A DNA stretch of 43,792 nucleotides, taken from assembly GCA_005240145.1 (NCBI GenBank), contig SBAS01000088.1:68925-112716 (forward strand), in the 5' to 3' direction. The position numbers were made by a program, and so were the translations under genes. The notes beneath the pieces were generated by a model. The model saw nothing but the letters and a program-made list of their open reading frames with translations. It made no database searches and had not been told where the DNA came from. This stretch comes from Nitrosomonadales bacterium. Its GTDB lineage: Bacteria > Pseudomonadota > Gammaproteobacteria > Burkholderiales > SG8-39. Below, piece by piece: positions 1 through 10,059 of this stretch; position 1 is the stretch's first letter; each line of letters opens with the position of its first letter.

Positions 1-1
1 C

Positions 2-403
2 CTGAAGCGCGTCGATGCGATCACCTTCCACAGCCATCTCGAATCGCTGGTGGCGCGCGCCGCCGGCGTGGTGGCGATGGGCGGCTACAACACCTTCTGC
101 GAAGTGCTCTCGATGGACAAGCGCTCGCTGATCGTGCCGCGCACCGAACCGCGCATGGAGCAGTACATCCGCATCTCGCGCGCGGCGAAGCTGGGCCTGA
201 TATCCATGCTCGCCGCCGACGGCCGCTACGATCCGGCGGTGATGGCGGCGGCCCTGCGCCGCCTGCCGAGCCAGAACCGGCCCTCCGAGATCGTGGTGCC
301 AGGGCTGCTCGAAGGCCTCGACAACGTCAGCCGCCTGGTGGCGCCGTGGGTCGATGCGGTGGCCGAGCTCGAGGCGCCCGAAGCGCTGCCGCGCAGCGCC
401 TGA
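2..403 (+). CDS. Glycosyltransferase, C-terminal part (5' end outside window)
   Basis: Only the last 133 residues are present; the reading frame is already open at the window edge. The visible part has a GGYNTFCEVL segment followed by a Pro-Arg-Thr-Glu-Pro-Arg stretch and EQ. This layout is the nucleotide-sugar-binding C-terminal lobe of MurG-like (GT-B fold, family 28 C-terminal) transferases; the gene at 2785 has an equivalent AGYNTLMETI segment. It probably transfers a sugar in the cytoplasm during surface glycan synthesis. It is first in a co-directional run of glycan genes and ends 5 bases before the next start. Donor and acceptor cannot be told from the sequence. Confidence 0.7.
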   Translation: MKRVDAITFHSHLESLVARAAGVVAMGGYNTFCEVLSMDKRSLIVPRTEPRMEQYIRISRAAKLGLISMLAADGRYDPAVMAAALRRLPSQNRPSEIVVPGLLEGLDNVSRLVAPWVDAVAELEAPEALPRSA

Positions 404-408
404 CCTGA

Positions 409-1626
409 TTGGGCCGCGTTGCCTTTGTCCTGAAGGGCTATCCGCGGCTCTCCGAGACCTTCATCGCGCAGGAAATCGCCGCGCTGGAGCGCCGCGGCCT
501 GCAGATCCTGATCGTCTCGCTGCGCCATCCCACCGATGCGCGCCGCCATCCGGTGCACGAGGAAATCCGCGCAGCTCTGCTCTATCTGCCGGAGTATCTT
601 TACCAGGAACCGCTACGCGTTTTTCGTTCCTGGTGGGCACAGCGCAAGAAATCAAACTACCTCGCGGCCCGCAGCCTCTGGCTGCGGGACTTCCTGCGCG
701 ATCCAACGCCCAACCGCATCCGCCGTTTCGGCCAGGCGCTGGTGCTTGCCAGCGAGTTGCCGCGCGACGTGACGCGCCTGCATGCCCATTTCCTGCATAC
801 CCCGGCTTCGGTCACGCGCTACGCGGCGCTGCTCAGCGGGCTCGGCTGGACCGGCTCGGCGCATGCCAAGGACATCTGGACCACGCCGGAGTGGGAGAAA
901 CGCGAAAAGCTCGCGTCCTGCGAATGGCTCGTCACCTGCACGGCGGCGAACCACGCGCACCTCGCAGCGCTTGCTCCTGCGGACCGGGTGGAGCTGGTCT
1001 ATCACGGCCTGGATTTGTCCCGCTTTTCCTCCCTCGAGAAGAGCGGGGCAAAGCGAAACGGCAGCGACCCCGCGGACCCGGTCGTCATCCTCTCGGTCGC
1101 TCGCCTGGTGGAGAAGAAAGGCACCGACATCCTGCTCGAAGCGCTGGCGCGACTGCCAGCGCATCTGCATTGGCGGCTGGTGCACGCCGGCGGCGGACCG
1201 CTCAAGGACAGGCTCGAGCGGCATGCCCGCTCGCTCGGCATCGGCGCGCGTATCCAGTGGCGCGGCGCGTGCACGCAGACCGAACTGCTGGCCGCATACC
1301 GCGCCGCGGACCTGTTTGCGCTCGCCTCGCGCGTGGCGCGCGATGGCGACCGCGACGGCCTGCCCAACGTGCTCGCCGAAGCGCAAAGCCAGGGCCTCGC
1401 CTGCGTTGCGACCAGGGTTTCCGGGATTCCCGAACTGCTGGAGGACGGCCACACCGGGCTGCTGGTCGCGCCCGAGTCGCCCGGCGAGATTGCGCTTGCG
1501 CTCGCCGAGCTGATCGCCGATCCCGCGCGGCGCGGCACGCTCGGGGAAGCGGGGCGCCAGCGCGTGGCGAAGCACTTCGGCCTGGATGCGAACATTGCGC
1601 GCCTCGCGCACAAATTCGGCCTCTAG
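409..1626 (+). CDS. Glycosyltransferase family 4 protein
   Basis: The 405-residue protein opens with VAFVLKGYPRLSETFIAQEI, the typical N-terminus of GT-B glycosyltransferases often annotated as colanic-acid WcaL-like. The C-terminal half has VARLVEKKGTDILLEAL and then the E-x7-E type donor site (EAQSQG...GIPELLEDG), so both Rossmann lobes are present. It should transfer a sugar from a nucleotide donor to a lipid-linked or polysaccharide acceptor at the inner membrane. The start is TTG at 409, six bases after the previous stop; no better in-frame start gives the conserved N-terminus. It sits in the same run as three other transferases. Family is confident, specific linkage is not. Confidence 0.85.
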   Translation: MGRVAFVLKGYPRLSETFIAQEIAALERRGLQILIVSLRHPTDARRHPVHEEIRAALLYLPEYLYQEPLRVFRSWWAQRKKSNYLAARSLWLRDFLRDPTPNRIRRFGQALVLASELPRDVTRLHAHFLHTPASVTRYAALLSGLGWTGSAHAKDIWTTPEWEKREKLASCEWLVTCTAANHAHLAALAPADRVELVYHGLDLSRFSSLEKSGAKRNGSDPADPVVILSVARLVEKKGTDILLEALARLPAHLHWRLVHAGGGPLKDRLERHARSLGIGARIQWRGACTQTELLAAYRAADLFALASRVARDGDRDGLPNVLAEAQSQGLACVATRVSGIPELLEDGHTGLLVAPESPGEIALALAELIADPARRGTLGEAGRQRVAKHFGLDANIARLAHKFGL

Positions 1627-1636
1627 AATTCTCCCC

Positions 1637-2788
1637 ATGCGCATCGCTTTCTACGCGCCCCTGAAGTCACCGACGCATGGCACGCCCTCCGGCGACCGGC
1701 GCATCGCGGGTTTGCTGATGGACGCGCTCGGGCGCGCCGGACACCGCGTCGAACTCGCCGCCACCTTCCGCAGCTACGACGCCGGCGGCGACGCGCGGCG
1801 CCAGAGCGCGTTGCGCGAGCAGGGCATGGCGCTCGGCCGCCGGCTTGCCGAGCAGTGGGGCAAAGCTGCGCCCGCAGCGCGGCCCGACCTTTGGTTCACC
1901 TATCACGCGTATTACAAGGCGCCAGACTGGCTGGGACCCGGGGCGAGCGCGGCGCTGGGAATTCCCTACGTCGTCGCCGAAGCCTCGCATGCCGCGAAGC
2001 GCGCCGGCGGCGCCTGGGACGTCGGCCACCGCGGCACGATGGAGGCAATTCGCGCCGCCGATCTGCTCCTGTGCCCGACGCGCGACGACCAGGATGGCTT
2101 GCGCGAGCTGGCCGCCTCGCCCGCGCGCATCGTCTCATTGCCGCCGTTCCTCGATGCGGTGCCTTTTCGCGCTGCTGCGGCGCGCCGTGAGGCATGCCGC
2201 GAGGAGCTCGCGCGGGCACACGGGCTGGAGAGCTCGCAGCCCTGGCTTGCGGTTGCGGCGATGATGCGTCCAGGCGACAAGCTCGCCTCTTTTGCCGCGC
2301 TCGCACGCACGCTGGGACAGGTGCGGGATCTGCCCTGGCGGCTGCTGGTGGCGGGCGATGGCCGCGCGCGCGCCGAAGTCGAAGCGGCGCTCGGCGCCGC
2401 GATACCGGGCCGCGTAACGTTTCTGGGGGCGCTGCCGCTCGACCAGGTCGCGGCGCTCTACGCCGCGGCCGATCTTTGCGTCTGGCCCGCGGTGAACGAG
2501 GCCTATGGCATGGCGATGCTGGAAGCGCAGGCCGCCGGAGTGCCGGTGATTTCCTGCGCCACGCGTGGCGTGCCCGACGTGGTGGAGCACGGCCGCGGCG
2601 GTCTGCTCGCGCCCGCCGGCGACGAGCGCGCGCTCGCCGGTCTGGTGCGCGAGCTGCTCGTTGACGAAGCCAAACGCAGGCAGATGAGCGCCGCGGCGCT
2701 AGCCTTTACCGCCGGCGAGCGCAGCATTGATACGGCCGCGGCGCGGCTTGGGGGCCTGCTGGCCAGATTCAGCACGACGAGCGCTTGA
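1637..2788 (+). CDS. Glycosyltransferase family 4 protein
   Basis: A 383-residue GT-B protein. It begins MRIAFYAPLKSPTHGTPSGD, typical of GT4 enzymes, and its C-terminal lobe holds AADLCVWPAVNEAYGMAMLE, then QAAGVPVIS and GVPDVVEHG, the donor-binding loop. An open frame continues upstream to 1586, but only the ATG at 1637 gives the expected N-terminus. A TAGAAT hexamer at 1624-1629 lies seven bases before this ATG, so an internal promoter giving a nearly leaderless message is possible, although no good -35 is seen. The gene overlaps the next one by four bases. The sugar specificity is unknown. Confidence 0.84.
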   Translation: MRIAFYAPLKSPTHGTPSGDRRIAGLLMDALGRAGHRVELAATFRSYDAGGDARRQSALREQGMALGRRLAEQWGKAAPAARPDLWFTYHAYYKAPDWLGPGASAALGIPYVVAEASHAAKRAGGAWDVGHRGTMEAIRAADLLLCPTRDDQDGLRELAASPARIVSLPPFLDAVPFRAAAARREACREELARAHGLESSQPWLAVAAMMRPGDKLASFAALARTLGQVRDLPWRLLVAGDGRARAEVEAALGAAIPGRVTFLGALPLDQVAALYAAADLCVWPAVNEAYGMAMLEAQAAGVPVISCATRGVPDVVEHGRGGLLAPAGDERALAGLVRELLVDEAKRRQMSAAALAFTAGERSIDTAAARLGGLLARFSTTSA

Positions 2789-3957
2789 GCAAGCAACGCG
2801 CATTCTTCTACGTCCAGCACCTGCTCGGGATCGGCCACCTGAAGCGCGCGGTGACGCTTGCGCGCGCAATGGCCGCCACGGGGCTCGAGGTCACGCTGGC
2901 AAGCGGCGGCGCGCCGGTCGCGGGACTCGCGCCGGAAGGCGATTCGCGCGGCGTGCGCGTGGTACAACTGCCGCCGGCGAGCGCCCAGGACCTCAGTTTC
3001 AAAAGGCTCGTGGACGGCGAGGGCCGGCCCATCGACGAACAGTGGCAGGGCTTGCGCCGGGCCGCGTTGCTCGCGGCCTGGCGCGCCGCCGATGCGCAAG
3101 TGCTGGTGCTCGAGCTGTTTCCGTTCGGCCGCCGGCAGATGCGCTTCGAGCTGTTGCCGCTGCTCGAGGCCGCCAGCGTTGCAGCGCGTCGCCCTGCGAT
3201 CGCCTGCTCGGTGCGCGACATCCTTGGCGCGCAGAAAAGCGCTGCGCGCGAGGAGGAGACGATCGCATGGGTGGAGCGCTACTTCGATCGCGTGTACGTG
3301 CACGGCGATCCTGGCGTCATTGCTTTCGAACGGACTTTTCCCGGCGCGAGCCGCATTGCGAAGCGGATCGAGTACACGGGATACGTCGTCGAGGCCGCGC
3401 CAGTCGCAGCGGGCGATGCCGGCAAGGGTGAAGTCATCGTCTCCGCAGGAGGCGGGGCCGTGGGCGCGGCGCTGCTGGCGGCGGCGTTGCGGGCCAAACC
3501 GCTCACGGCCCTGCGCGCGCGGCGTTGGCGCGTACTTGCCGGCAACAACCTTCCCGATGCGGATTTTCGCGCTCTGGCAGGCCTGGCGGCTGAGGCAGGC
3601 GGCATCGAATTGGAACGTTCGCGGCCGGATTTCACCACGCTGCTCGGCAACTGCGAGCTCTCCATCAGCCAGGCGGGTTACAACACGCTGATGGAAACCA
3701 TCCGTGCTGGTGCGCGCGCCGTGGTGGTGCCCTTCGCCGGCGGGCACGAAACGGAACAAAGCCTGCGTGCGCGCTGCTTCGCCGAGCGCGGCCTGCTGGA
3801 ACTGGTGGAAGAAAGGGCGCTCGCGCCGCACACGCTCGCAGCCGCGATCGAACGAGCGATGCACAAGCCGCCGGCGCCGCCGCGCAGCATCAATCTCGAT
3901 GGCGCGCAGCACGCCGCGGAATCGATCGCACAACTGGCCCGGGGCGTAGCGGCGTGA
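2785..3957 (+). CDS. Predicted glycosyltransferase, COG4671/MurG-like
   Basis: A 390-residue protein starting at TTG 2785 inside the previous stop codon (TTGA overlap), which suggests translational coupling. The N-terminus FFYVQHLLGIGHLKRAVTLA has the Gly-His element found in MurG-like and COG4671 predicted transferases. The C-terminal lobe has ISQAGYNTLMETIRAGARAV followed by PFAGGHETEQ, the nucleotide-sugar site. It lacks membrane segments, so it should act in the cytoplasm or on the inner face of the inner membrane. It is related in layout to the truncated gene at the window start. The exact glycan made is unknown. Confidence 0.78.
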   Translation: MSKQRAFFYVQHLLGIGHLKRAVTLARAMAATGLEVTLASGGAPVAGLAPEGDSRGVRVVQLPPASAQDLSFKRLVDGEGRPIDEQWQGLRRAALLAAWRAADAQVLVLELFPFGRRQMRFELLPLLEAASVAARRPAIACSVRDILGAQKSAAREEETIAWVERYFDRVYVHGDPGVIAFERTFPGASRIAKRIEYTGYVVEAAPVAAGDAGKGEVIVSAGGGAVGAALLAAALRAKPLTALRARRWRVLAGNNLPDADFRALAGLAAEAGGIELERSRPDFTTLLGNCELSISQAGYNTLMETIRAGARAVVVPFAGGHETEQSLRARCFAERGLLELVEERALAPHTLAAAIERAMHKPPAPPRSINLDGAQHAAESIAQLARGVAA

Positions 3958-4715
3958 ATACGGCGTGGCAGGGATTCCTCGATGAGCTCGCACGCTGGCA
4001 CGACGCCGGGCGCGCGAGCGAATTCTGGTGGCGCGACGATGACGCCGCGCGGCCCGCTCGCGCGCTCGAGCGGCTCCTGGCGCTGTCGCAAGCGTCCGCC
4101 ACGCCGTTGGCGCTGGCGGTAGTTCCGCTGCTGGCCGAGAAGGCGATCTTCGAAAACGCGGGTCCCCTGGTATCGGTCCTGCAGCACGGCACCGATCATG
4201 TCAACCGCGCGGGGCCGCAGGAGAAGAAGACCGAGTTCAGTCCGGCCGAGGCGCCGGCCGCGGCGCTGGCACGGCTGGCCGCGGCGCGCCGGCAGCTCGA
4301 GGCGCTGGCCGGCAAGCGTTTTCTTGCGGTACTCGCCCCGCCCTGGAATCGCATGCCGCGAACGCTTGCGCCGCATCTCGCAGCGGCCGGCTACCGTGGC
4401 CTGAGCCAGTTTGGCGTGCGCACCGATGCCCAAGCCGCTCCCGGGCTGCGGCAAGTCAACACGCATGCGGACATCATCGCCTGGCGCGCGGGCCGCGGCT
4501 TTGCGGGCGAAAGCGAAGTCCTGGCCGCGGCGGTGCGCCACCTGGGGGCCAAACGCGCGGCACAGGCCGATGCGCACGAGGCCACCGGCTGGCTTACGCA
4601 CCATGCGATGCACGACGAGGCGGCCTGGGCGTTTCTCGAACGCTTGTTCGAAACGACGCGTCAGCAGCCCGGCGTGATCTGGCGGCGTGCTGAGGAACTA
4701 TTTCACGCCCCGTGA
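3954..4715 (+). CDS. Polysaccharide deacetylase-like protein
   Basis: A 253-residue protein that starts at GTG 3954, overlapping the preceding TGA by three bases. It has FWWRDDDA near residue 23, matching the Asp-Asp motif of divergent NodB-fold deacetylase-like proteins, then LQHGTDHVN, which fits the metal-binding His motif, and APPWNRMP, which fits the later motif around the substrate site. A late THHAMHD segment may supply the last His. By family knowledge such proteins remove N-acetyl groups from glycans. No signal peptide is visible, so it may act on cytoplasmic intermediates of the glycan made by its neighbours. The motifs are divergent, so the activity is an inference. Confidence 0.68.
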   Translation: MNTAWQGFLDELARWHDAGRASEFWWRDDDAARPARALERLLALSQASATPLALAVVPLLAEKAIFENAGPLVSVLQHGTDHVNRAGPQEKKTEFSPAEAPAAALARLAAARRQLEALAGKRFLAVLAPPWNRMPRTLAPHLAAAGYRGLSQFGVRTDAQAAPGLRQVNTHADIIAWRAGRGFAGESEVLAAAVRHLGAKRAAQADAHEATGWLTHHAMHDEAAWAFLERLFETTRQQPGVIWRRAEELFHAP

Positions 4716-5218
4716 GCCATTCCTATCGCTATTCGTGGCGGGCCCTGCTGCCTGATTATGCGGGCGGTGCGATCGGGTTCGCGCTCCCGCTCGGCGCGCT
4801 CGCTTGCGCGCATCCTGCCGCGCCCGTGGCGTGGGTTCTGGCTGCGGCGGCCGCATTATTCCTCGTATACTTTGCCCGTACGGTCTGCCGGCAATTGACC
4901 CACATAGAGTTGGACGAAACCGGAATCCGCGTCAGGGGACCCGCGTTGGGACCGCGCAGCGCCGCACTCCGGTGGGACGACCTGTGTTCGCTGCGGCTCG
5001 ACTACTACTCGACCCGCAGGGACCCGGAGGCAAGGACGGTGGAGGGAGGATGGATGCAGTTGAGGCTGCGCGGCGCAGGGCGCACGATCCGCATCGATTC
5101 GGAGCTCGAGGGCTTCCTCGAGCTGGTGCGCGCCGCATCCACCGAGGCGCGGCGCCGCGGCGCCGAGCTCGATTGGGCGACGCGCGCCAATCTTGGCGTG
5201 CTCGGCATGGCTGAATGA
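4712..5218 (+). CDS. Small membrane protein of unknown function
   Basis: A 168-residue protein with GTG start at 4712, overlapping the preceding stop. Residues about 17-55 form two hydrophobic segments (AGGAIGFALPLGALA, then VLAAAAALFLVYFA). The rest is a soluble domain with alternating beta strands (HIELDETGIRVRG, DLCSLRLDYY) of the kind seen in bacterial PH-like domains. I do not recognise a family. The stop overlaps the start of the ABC ATPase gene by four bases, so it is translated with both the glycan genes and the importer. Confidence 0.6.
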   Translation: MSHSYRYSWRALLPDYAGGAIGFALPLGALACAHPAAPVAWVLAAAAALFLVYFARTVCRQLTHIELDETGIRVRGPALGPRSAALRWDDLCSLRLDYYSTRRDPEARTVEGGWMQLRLRGAGRTIRIDSELEGFLELVRAASTEARRRGAELDWATRANLGVLGMAE

Positions 5219-7116
5219 GCGACGTTCTGCAGATCAGGGACCTGCGCGTCTACCTCGAGGTCGACGCGGGCACCGTCAAGGCCGTCGATGGCGTGTCGTT
5301 CCGCATTCCCGAAGGCGGCACCGTCGCCCTGGTGGGCGAGTCCGGCTCGGGCAAATCGATGGTGGCGCAGGCGATCATGAGCATCCTGCCGCGCGTTGCG
5401 CGCATCGAGAGCGGCGAGATCCTGTTCCTTGACCCGAAGAAGCCCGGCAGCGTGGTGGATATTTCGCGCCTCGACCCCGAGTCCGCCCAGGTGCGCGAAA
5501 TCCGCGGCGGCCGTATTTCGATCATCTTCCAGGAACCGATGACTGCGTTGTCGCCGCTGCACACGGTAGGCAACCAGATCGGGGAAGCGCTGATGCTGCA
5601 CCGCTCGAGCCTGGGCGCGGGCGAGCGCCGCGCCGCGGTGCTCGAGATGCTGCGCCTGGTCGGTTTTGCCGATCCGGTCAAGGCGGGGCACACCTATCCG
5701 TTCGAACTCTCCGGCGGCCTGCGCCAGCGCGCGATGATCGCCATGGCGCTGGTGTGCCGCCCGGCCCTGCTGGTCGCGGACGAGCCCACCACCGCGCTCG
5801 ACGTCACGATCCAGGCGCAGATCCTGCAACTGGTGCAGAGCCTGCAGTCCGAACTGAAAATGGCGATGCTGCTGATCACGCACGACCTGGGCATCGTCGC
5901 CAACATGGCCGAAGAGGTTGTCGTGATGTATCACGGCAAGGTCGTGGAGTCGGGGACGCTGCAGGATATTTTCCGCGACCCGCGCCATCCGTACCTGAAG
6001 GCGCTGATGCGCGCCGTGCCGCGCTTCAACATGGCGCCGGGCGAGCGCCTGACGCCGATTCGCGAGGTGAGCGCCGCCACCGACCACCTGATCTCCGGCC
6101 GCGGCCGGCCGCAAGGCGAGAACTTGAGCGGCGATGCGCTGCTGACGGTGCGCAACCTCACCAAGCGCTTCGAGACGCGCAAGACCTCGTTCTTCGGCCG
6201 CAAGCTCGCGGGCGAAGTGCGCGCGGTGGACGACGTGAGCTTCCACGTCGCCTCGGGCGAATGCCTGGGACTGGTGGGCGAGTCGGGCTGCGGCAAGACC
6301 ACCACCGCCAAGATGATCCTGCGCTCGGCCACTCCGGACAGCGGTGAAATCATCTTCAACGATCGCGGCACCGCGCGCAACGTGCTCGCGCTGAAGGGAG
6401 CGGACCTGTTCGCCTACCGGCGCAAGGTGCAGTTCGTGTTCCAGGACCCCTTCAGCTCGCTCAACCCGCGCATGACGGTGCAGGACATCGTCGCCGAGCC
6501 ACTCGTGATCCACGGCGTCGGCGATGCCGAGGAGCGCTTCGCGCGGGTCAAGGAACTCATGACGCTGGTCGCCCTGGACGTGCGCTACCTGCGGCGCTAT
6601 CCGCACAGTTTCTCGGGCGGCCAGCGCCAGAGGATCGGCATTGCCCGTGCGCTGGCGCTCGGTCCCGAACTGCTCATTTGCGACGAGCCGGTCTCGGCGC
6701 TCGACGTATCGGTCCAGGCGCAGGTGCTCAACCTCCTGCTGGACCTGAAGGCCGCGCTCAACCTGACTTACATCTTCATCTCCCACAACCTGGCGGTGGT
6801 GCATTACCTCGCCGACCGGATCGCGGTGATGTGCGCCGGCCGCATCGTCGAGCTCGCGCCCTCCAGCGAGCTGTTCCGCAATCCGGTGCACCCCTACACC
6901 AAGGCGCTGCTCGCCGCGGTGCCGGACCCGGATCTGGACCGCAAGCTCGATTTTGCCGCGCTCATGGAGGGCAAGGCCTCCGACCCGCGCGCCTGGCCCG
7001 CGCCGTTCCGCCTCGATGGGCAGGCAAGCAGTAGCGATGCGATCATGCTGGATATCGGCGACAAACACCTGGTGCGCGCGCATGCGGGCGCCGACATGTC
7101 GGAGCTCAGATCATGA
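5215..7116 (+). CDS. Peptide-type ABC transporter, fused double ATPase subunit
   Basis: A 633-residue protein with two complete nucleotide-binding domains in tandem. Domain 1 has Walker A GESGSGKS at residues 41-48, signature LSGGLRQR and Walker [13 protein letters not shown]. Domain 2 has Walker A GESGCGKT from residue 355, signature FSGGQRQR and Walker [13 protein letters not shown]. Each domain ends with the HPYLKAL or HPYTKAL element typical of oligopeptide/dipeptide/nickel importers, and the fusion matches the YejF class. It powers uptake through the two permeases encoded at 9016 and 10056. The first signature has Leu where Gln is usual (GGLRQR). The start overlaps the previous stop (ATGA). 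Confidence 0.92.
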   Translation: MSDVLQIRDLRVYLEVDAGTVKAVDGVSFRIPEGGTVALVGESGSGKSMVAQAIMSILPRVARIESGEILFLDPKKPGSVVDISRLDPESAQVREIRGGRISIIFQEPMTALSPLHTVGNQIGEALMLHRSSLGAGERRAAVLEMLRLVGFADPVKAGHTYPFELSGGLRQRAMIAMALVCRPALLVADEPTTALDVTIQAQILQLVQSLQSELKMAMLLITHDLGIVANMAEEVVVMYHGKVVESGTLQDIFRDPRHPYLKALMRAVPRFNMAPGERLTPIREVSAATDHLISGRGRPQGENLSGDALLTVRNLTKRFETRKTSFFGRKLAGEVRAVDDVSFHVASGECLGLVGESGCGKTTTAKMILRSATPDSGEIIFNDRGTARNVLALKGADLFAYRRKVQFVFQDPFSSLNPRMTVQDIVAEPLVIHGVGDAEERFARVKELMTLVALDVRYLRRYPHSFSGGQRQRIGIARALALGPELLICDEPVSALDVSVQAQVLNLLLDLKAALNLTYIFISHNLAVVHYLADRIAVMCAGRIVELAPSSELFRNPVHPYTKALLAAVPDPDLDRKLDFAALMEGKASDPRAWPAPFRLDGQASSSDAIMLDIGDKHLVRAHAGADMSELRS

Positions 7117-9008
7117 TGCGCTGGCTGGTATTTCTGGTTTTCCCCACGGCGTTGGCCGGCGCCGCGGCGCAGGCCGCGGCGCAGGGAAAGTTCATCGAGC
7201 CGCCCGTGCTCGCCGAGCAGATCAAGGCCGGCAAGCTGCCGCCGGCGGCGAAGCGCCTGCCCGAGACGCCGCTGGTGTTCAAGCCGGCGGCGGGGCAGGA
7301 GGCGGGCAAGCACGGCGGCGACCTGAGCATGCTGATCGGGCGCAGCCGCGACGTGCGCATGCTCGTGGTGTACGGCTATGCGCGCCTCGTCGGCTACGAC
7401 GCGAATTTCAGTATCGTTCCCGACATCCTCGAGAGCATCGACGCCAAGGGCGAGCGGGTGTTCACGATGAAGTTGCGCAAGGGGCACCGCTGGTCCGACG
7501 GCCAGCCGTTCACCAGCGACGACTTCCGCTATTTCTGGGACGACGTTGCCAACAACAAGGAACTCAGCCCGACGGGACCGCCCACCGACCTGCTGGTGAA
7601 CGGCGAGCCGCCCAAAGTCGAAATCCTCGACAAGCAGACCGTGCGCTACAGCTGGTCGAAACCGAATCCGGATTTCCTGCCGCGCATGGCGGGCGCCTCG
7701 CCGCTGTTCATTTTCCGGCCGGCGCACTACCTGAAGAAATTCCACCGCAAGTACAACCCGAACGCGGGAGGGGCGCAGGCGGGCGCGGCCGTGAAGCGCG
7801 GCTGGGCCGCCGTGCACAACCGCGAAGACAACATGTACCAGTTCGACAACCCGGCGTTGCCGACGCTGCAGCCCTGGATGAACACCACCAAGCCGCCGGC
7901 GGACCGGTTCGTGGCGGTGCGCAATCCGTACTTCCACCGCGTCGATGCGGAGGGCCGCCAGCTGCCCTACATCGATCGCGTGGTGATGGCGGTGGCCGAG
8001 AGCAAGCTGATCCCGGCCAAGACCGGCGCCGGCGAATCCGACCTGCAGGCGCGCGACATCCAGTTCAACAACTACACCTTCCTGAAAAAAGGCGAGAAGA
8101 CCAACAACTACCGCACGCTGCTGTGGAAAACTGCGCGCGGCGCGCATTTCGCGCTTTATCCGAACCTCAACGTGAACGATCCCGTCTGGAAGGCGCTGTT
8201 CCGCGACGTGCGCTTCCGCCGTGCGCTGTCGCTCGCCATCGATCGCTCGCAGGTGAACCAGGTGCTGTATTTCGGCCTCGCCACCGAGGGCAACAATACG
8301 GTGGTGGCCGAGAGTTCGCTCTACAGGAAGGAGTACCAGTCGCTCTGGGCGAAATACGACAAGAAGGCGGCCGCGAAGCTGCTCGACGATATCGGCCTCG
8401 CGCGCGGCGCGGACGGCGCGCGCAAGCTGCCCGATGGCCGGCCGCTGGAAATCATCGTCGAGACGGCTGGCGAGAGCACCGAGCAGACCGACGTGCTGGA
8501 GATGATCCGCGAAAACTGGCGCGAGATCGGCATCAAGCTCTTCGCGAAGCCCACGCAGCGCGAGGTGCTGCGCAACCGCGTCTTCTCGGGCGAGGCGCTG
8601 ATCTCGGTCTGGAGCGGAATCGAGAACGGCCTTGCCAATCCGGACATCAGTCCCGAGGAACTCGCGCCCATCAGCCAGCAGCAGCTGCAGTGGCCGAAGT
8701 TCGGCCAGCATTTCGAAACCGGCGGCAAGGCAGGCGAGGCGCCCGATATCGCCGAGGCGGTCGAGCTGATGAAGCTGAACAGCCGGTGGCGCGAGGCGCC
8801 GACGCGCGAGGAGCGCGCGAAGATCTGGCACCGCATGCTGCAGATCCATGCCGAACAGCAGTTCGCGATCGGCGTGATCGCCGGCGTGGCGCAGCCGATC
8901 GTGGTGCGCAATTCGCTCAGGAACGTGCCCGAGAAGGGGATCTACAACTGGGATCCGGGCGCGCTCTTCGGCATCTACCGGCCCGATACCTTCTGGTTCA
9001 GCAAGTAA
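7113..9008 (+). CDS. ABC transporter periplasmic substrate-binding protein, family 5
   Basis: A 631-residue protein with a signal peptide (hydrophobic LVFLVFPTALAG followed by an AAAQAAAQ cleavage region). The mature part follows the SBP family 5 pattern: a GGDLSMLIGRSRD N-terminus, LRKGHRWSDGQPFTSDD, then DVRFRRALSLAIDRSQVN, which is the family hallmark. It should capture a peptide or peptide-like ligand in the periplasm for the importer encoded around it; the length and fused ATPase fit the YejA group. It overlaps the ATPase gene by four bases and lies seven bases before the first permease. The actual ligand is not predictable. Confidence 0.9.
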   Translation: MMRWLVFLVFPTALAGAAAQAAAQGKFIEPPVLAEQIKAGKLPPAAKRLPETPLVFKPAAGQEAGKHGGDLSMLIGRSRDVRMLVVYGYARLVGYDANFSIVPDILESIDAKGERVFTMKLRKGHRWSDGQPFTSDDFRYFWDDVANNKELSPTGPPTDLLVNGEPPKVEILDKQTVRYSWSKPNPDFLPRMAGASPLFIFRPAHYLKKFHRKYNPNAGGAQAGAAVKRGWAAVHNREDNMYQFDNPALPTLQPWMNTTKPPADRFVAVRNPYFHRVDAEGRQLPYIDRVVMAVAESKLIPAKTGAGESDLQARDIQFNNYTFLKKGEKTNNYRTLLWKTARGAHFALYPNLNVNDPVWKALFRDVRFRRALSLAIDRSQVNQVLYFGLATEGNNTVVAESSLYRKEYQSLWAKYDKKAAAKLLDDIGLARGADGARKLPDGRPLEIIVETAGESTEQTDVLEMIRENWREIGIKLFAKPTQREVLRNRVFSGEALISVWSGIENGLANPDISPEELAPISQQQLQWPKFGQHFETGGKAGEAPDIAEAVELMKLNSRWREAPTREERAKIWHRMLQIHAEQQFAIGVIAGVAQPIVVRNSLRNVPEKGIYNWDPGALFGIYRPDTFWFSK

Positions 9009-9015
9009 TCCCCGC

Positions 9016-10059
9016 ATGCTGACGTACACGATCCGGCGGCTGCTGATCATGATTCCGACGCTGCTCGTGATCAGCCTGGTCACCTTCAGCATCATCAAGC
9101 TGCCGCCGGGAGACTTCCTCTCCAACCAGATTGCGGAACTGCGCAGCCAGGGCGACAAGGCGGCGCTGGAGCGCGCCGAGTTCATGCGCGCCCAGTTCGG
9201 CCTCGACAAGCCCTTCATGGAGCAGTACGCGGTGTGGGTCGGGATCTGGCCCGCGGCACGCGGTACTTCCGGCGAGCGGGGCTACTCGGGCCTGCTGCAG
9301 GGCGACTGGGGCTGGTCGTTCGAGCACGACCTGCCGGTCTCGGAGGTGATCGGCGATCGCATGCTGCTGTCGTTCATCCTCAACCTGACCGTGGTGATGT
9401 TCACCTGGGCGATCGCGTTCCCGATCGGCGCCTATGCCGCGACCCACCAGTACAGTTGGGGCGACTACGGCCTGACGCTGCTCGGCTACGTCGGCCTCGC
9501 AACGCCGAACTTCCTCTTCGCGCTGGTGCTGATGTATTTCGCCAACGTCCAGTTCGGGCTCGCGATCGGCGGCATCATGGATCCGGAGTACCTCGACAAG
9601 GCCTGGAGCTGGGCCAAGTTCGGCTCAGTGTTGAACCACCTCTGGATTCCCGTCATCGTCATCGGCACCTCGGGCACCGCGGCGATGATCCGGCGGCTGC
9701 GCGCCAACCTGCTGGATGAATTGCAGAAGCAGTACGTGGTCACCGCGCGCGCCAAGGGCATGCCGCCTTTCCGCCTGCTGGTGAAGTACCCGCTGCGCAT
9801 GTCGCTCAACCCGTTCATCGCCGACATCGGCAACCTGCTGCCTTCCGTCATATCGGGTTCGGCGATCGTCGCCGTCGTGCTCTCGCTGCAGACCTCGGGC
9901 CCGATGCTGCTCGAGGCGCTGCGCAGCCAGGACCAGTACCTCGCCGGTTCCTTCCTCATGTTCCTCGCGCTGCTGACGGTGATCGGCATGTTCGTTTCCG
10001 ACCTGCTGCTGGCGATGCTCGACCCGCGCATCCGCCTCACCGGAGGCGTGGCGAAATGA
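9016..10059 (+). CDS. Peptide-type ABC transporter permease, DppB/YejB-like
   Basis: A 347-residue inner-membrane permease. The N-terminus MLTYTIRRLLIMIPTLLVIS is the standard first helix of DppB/OppB-type subunits. The cytoplasmic loop VVTARAKGMPPFRLLVKYPL is the EAA-type loop that contacts the ATPase. About six transmembrane helices are visible. It forms the channel with the permease encoded next, whose start overlaps this stop (ATGA). The stretch GQWARG-like seen in many DppB proteins is replaced here by a longer periplasmic loop around residues 75-100. Confidence 0.9.
   Translation: MLTYTIRRLLIMIPTLLVISLVTFSIIKLPPGDFLSNQIAELRSQGDKAALERAEFMRAQFGLDKPFMEQYAVWVGIWPAARGTSGERGYSGLLQGDWGWSFEHDLPVSEVIGDRMLLSFILNLTVVMFTWAIAFPIGAYAATHQYSWGDYGLTLLGYVGLATPNFLFALVLMYFANVQFGLAIGGIMDPEYLDKAWSWAKFGSVLNHLWIPVIVIGTSGTAAMIRRLRANLLDELQKQYVVTARAKGMPPFRLLVKYPLRMSLNPFIADIGNLLPSVISGSAIVAVVLSLQTSGPMLLEALRSQDQYLAGSFLMFLALLTVIGMFVSDLLLAMLDPRIRLTGGVAK

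Noticed and set aside
6894-9218. Long minus-strand open frame opposite the importer genes
   Set aside because: It spans three real genes on the other strand and shows only low-complexity Arg/Leu/Ala-rich sequence.
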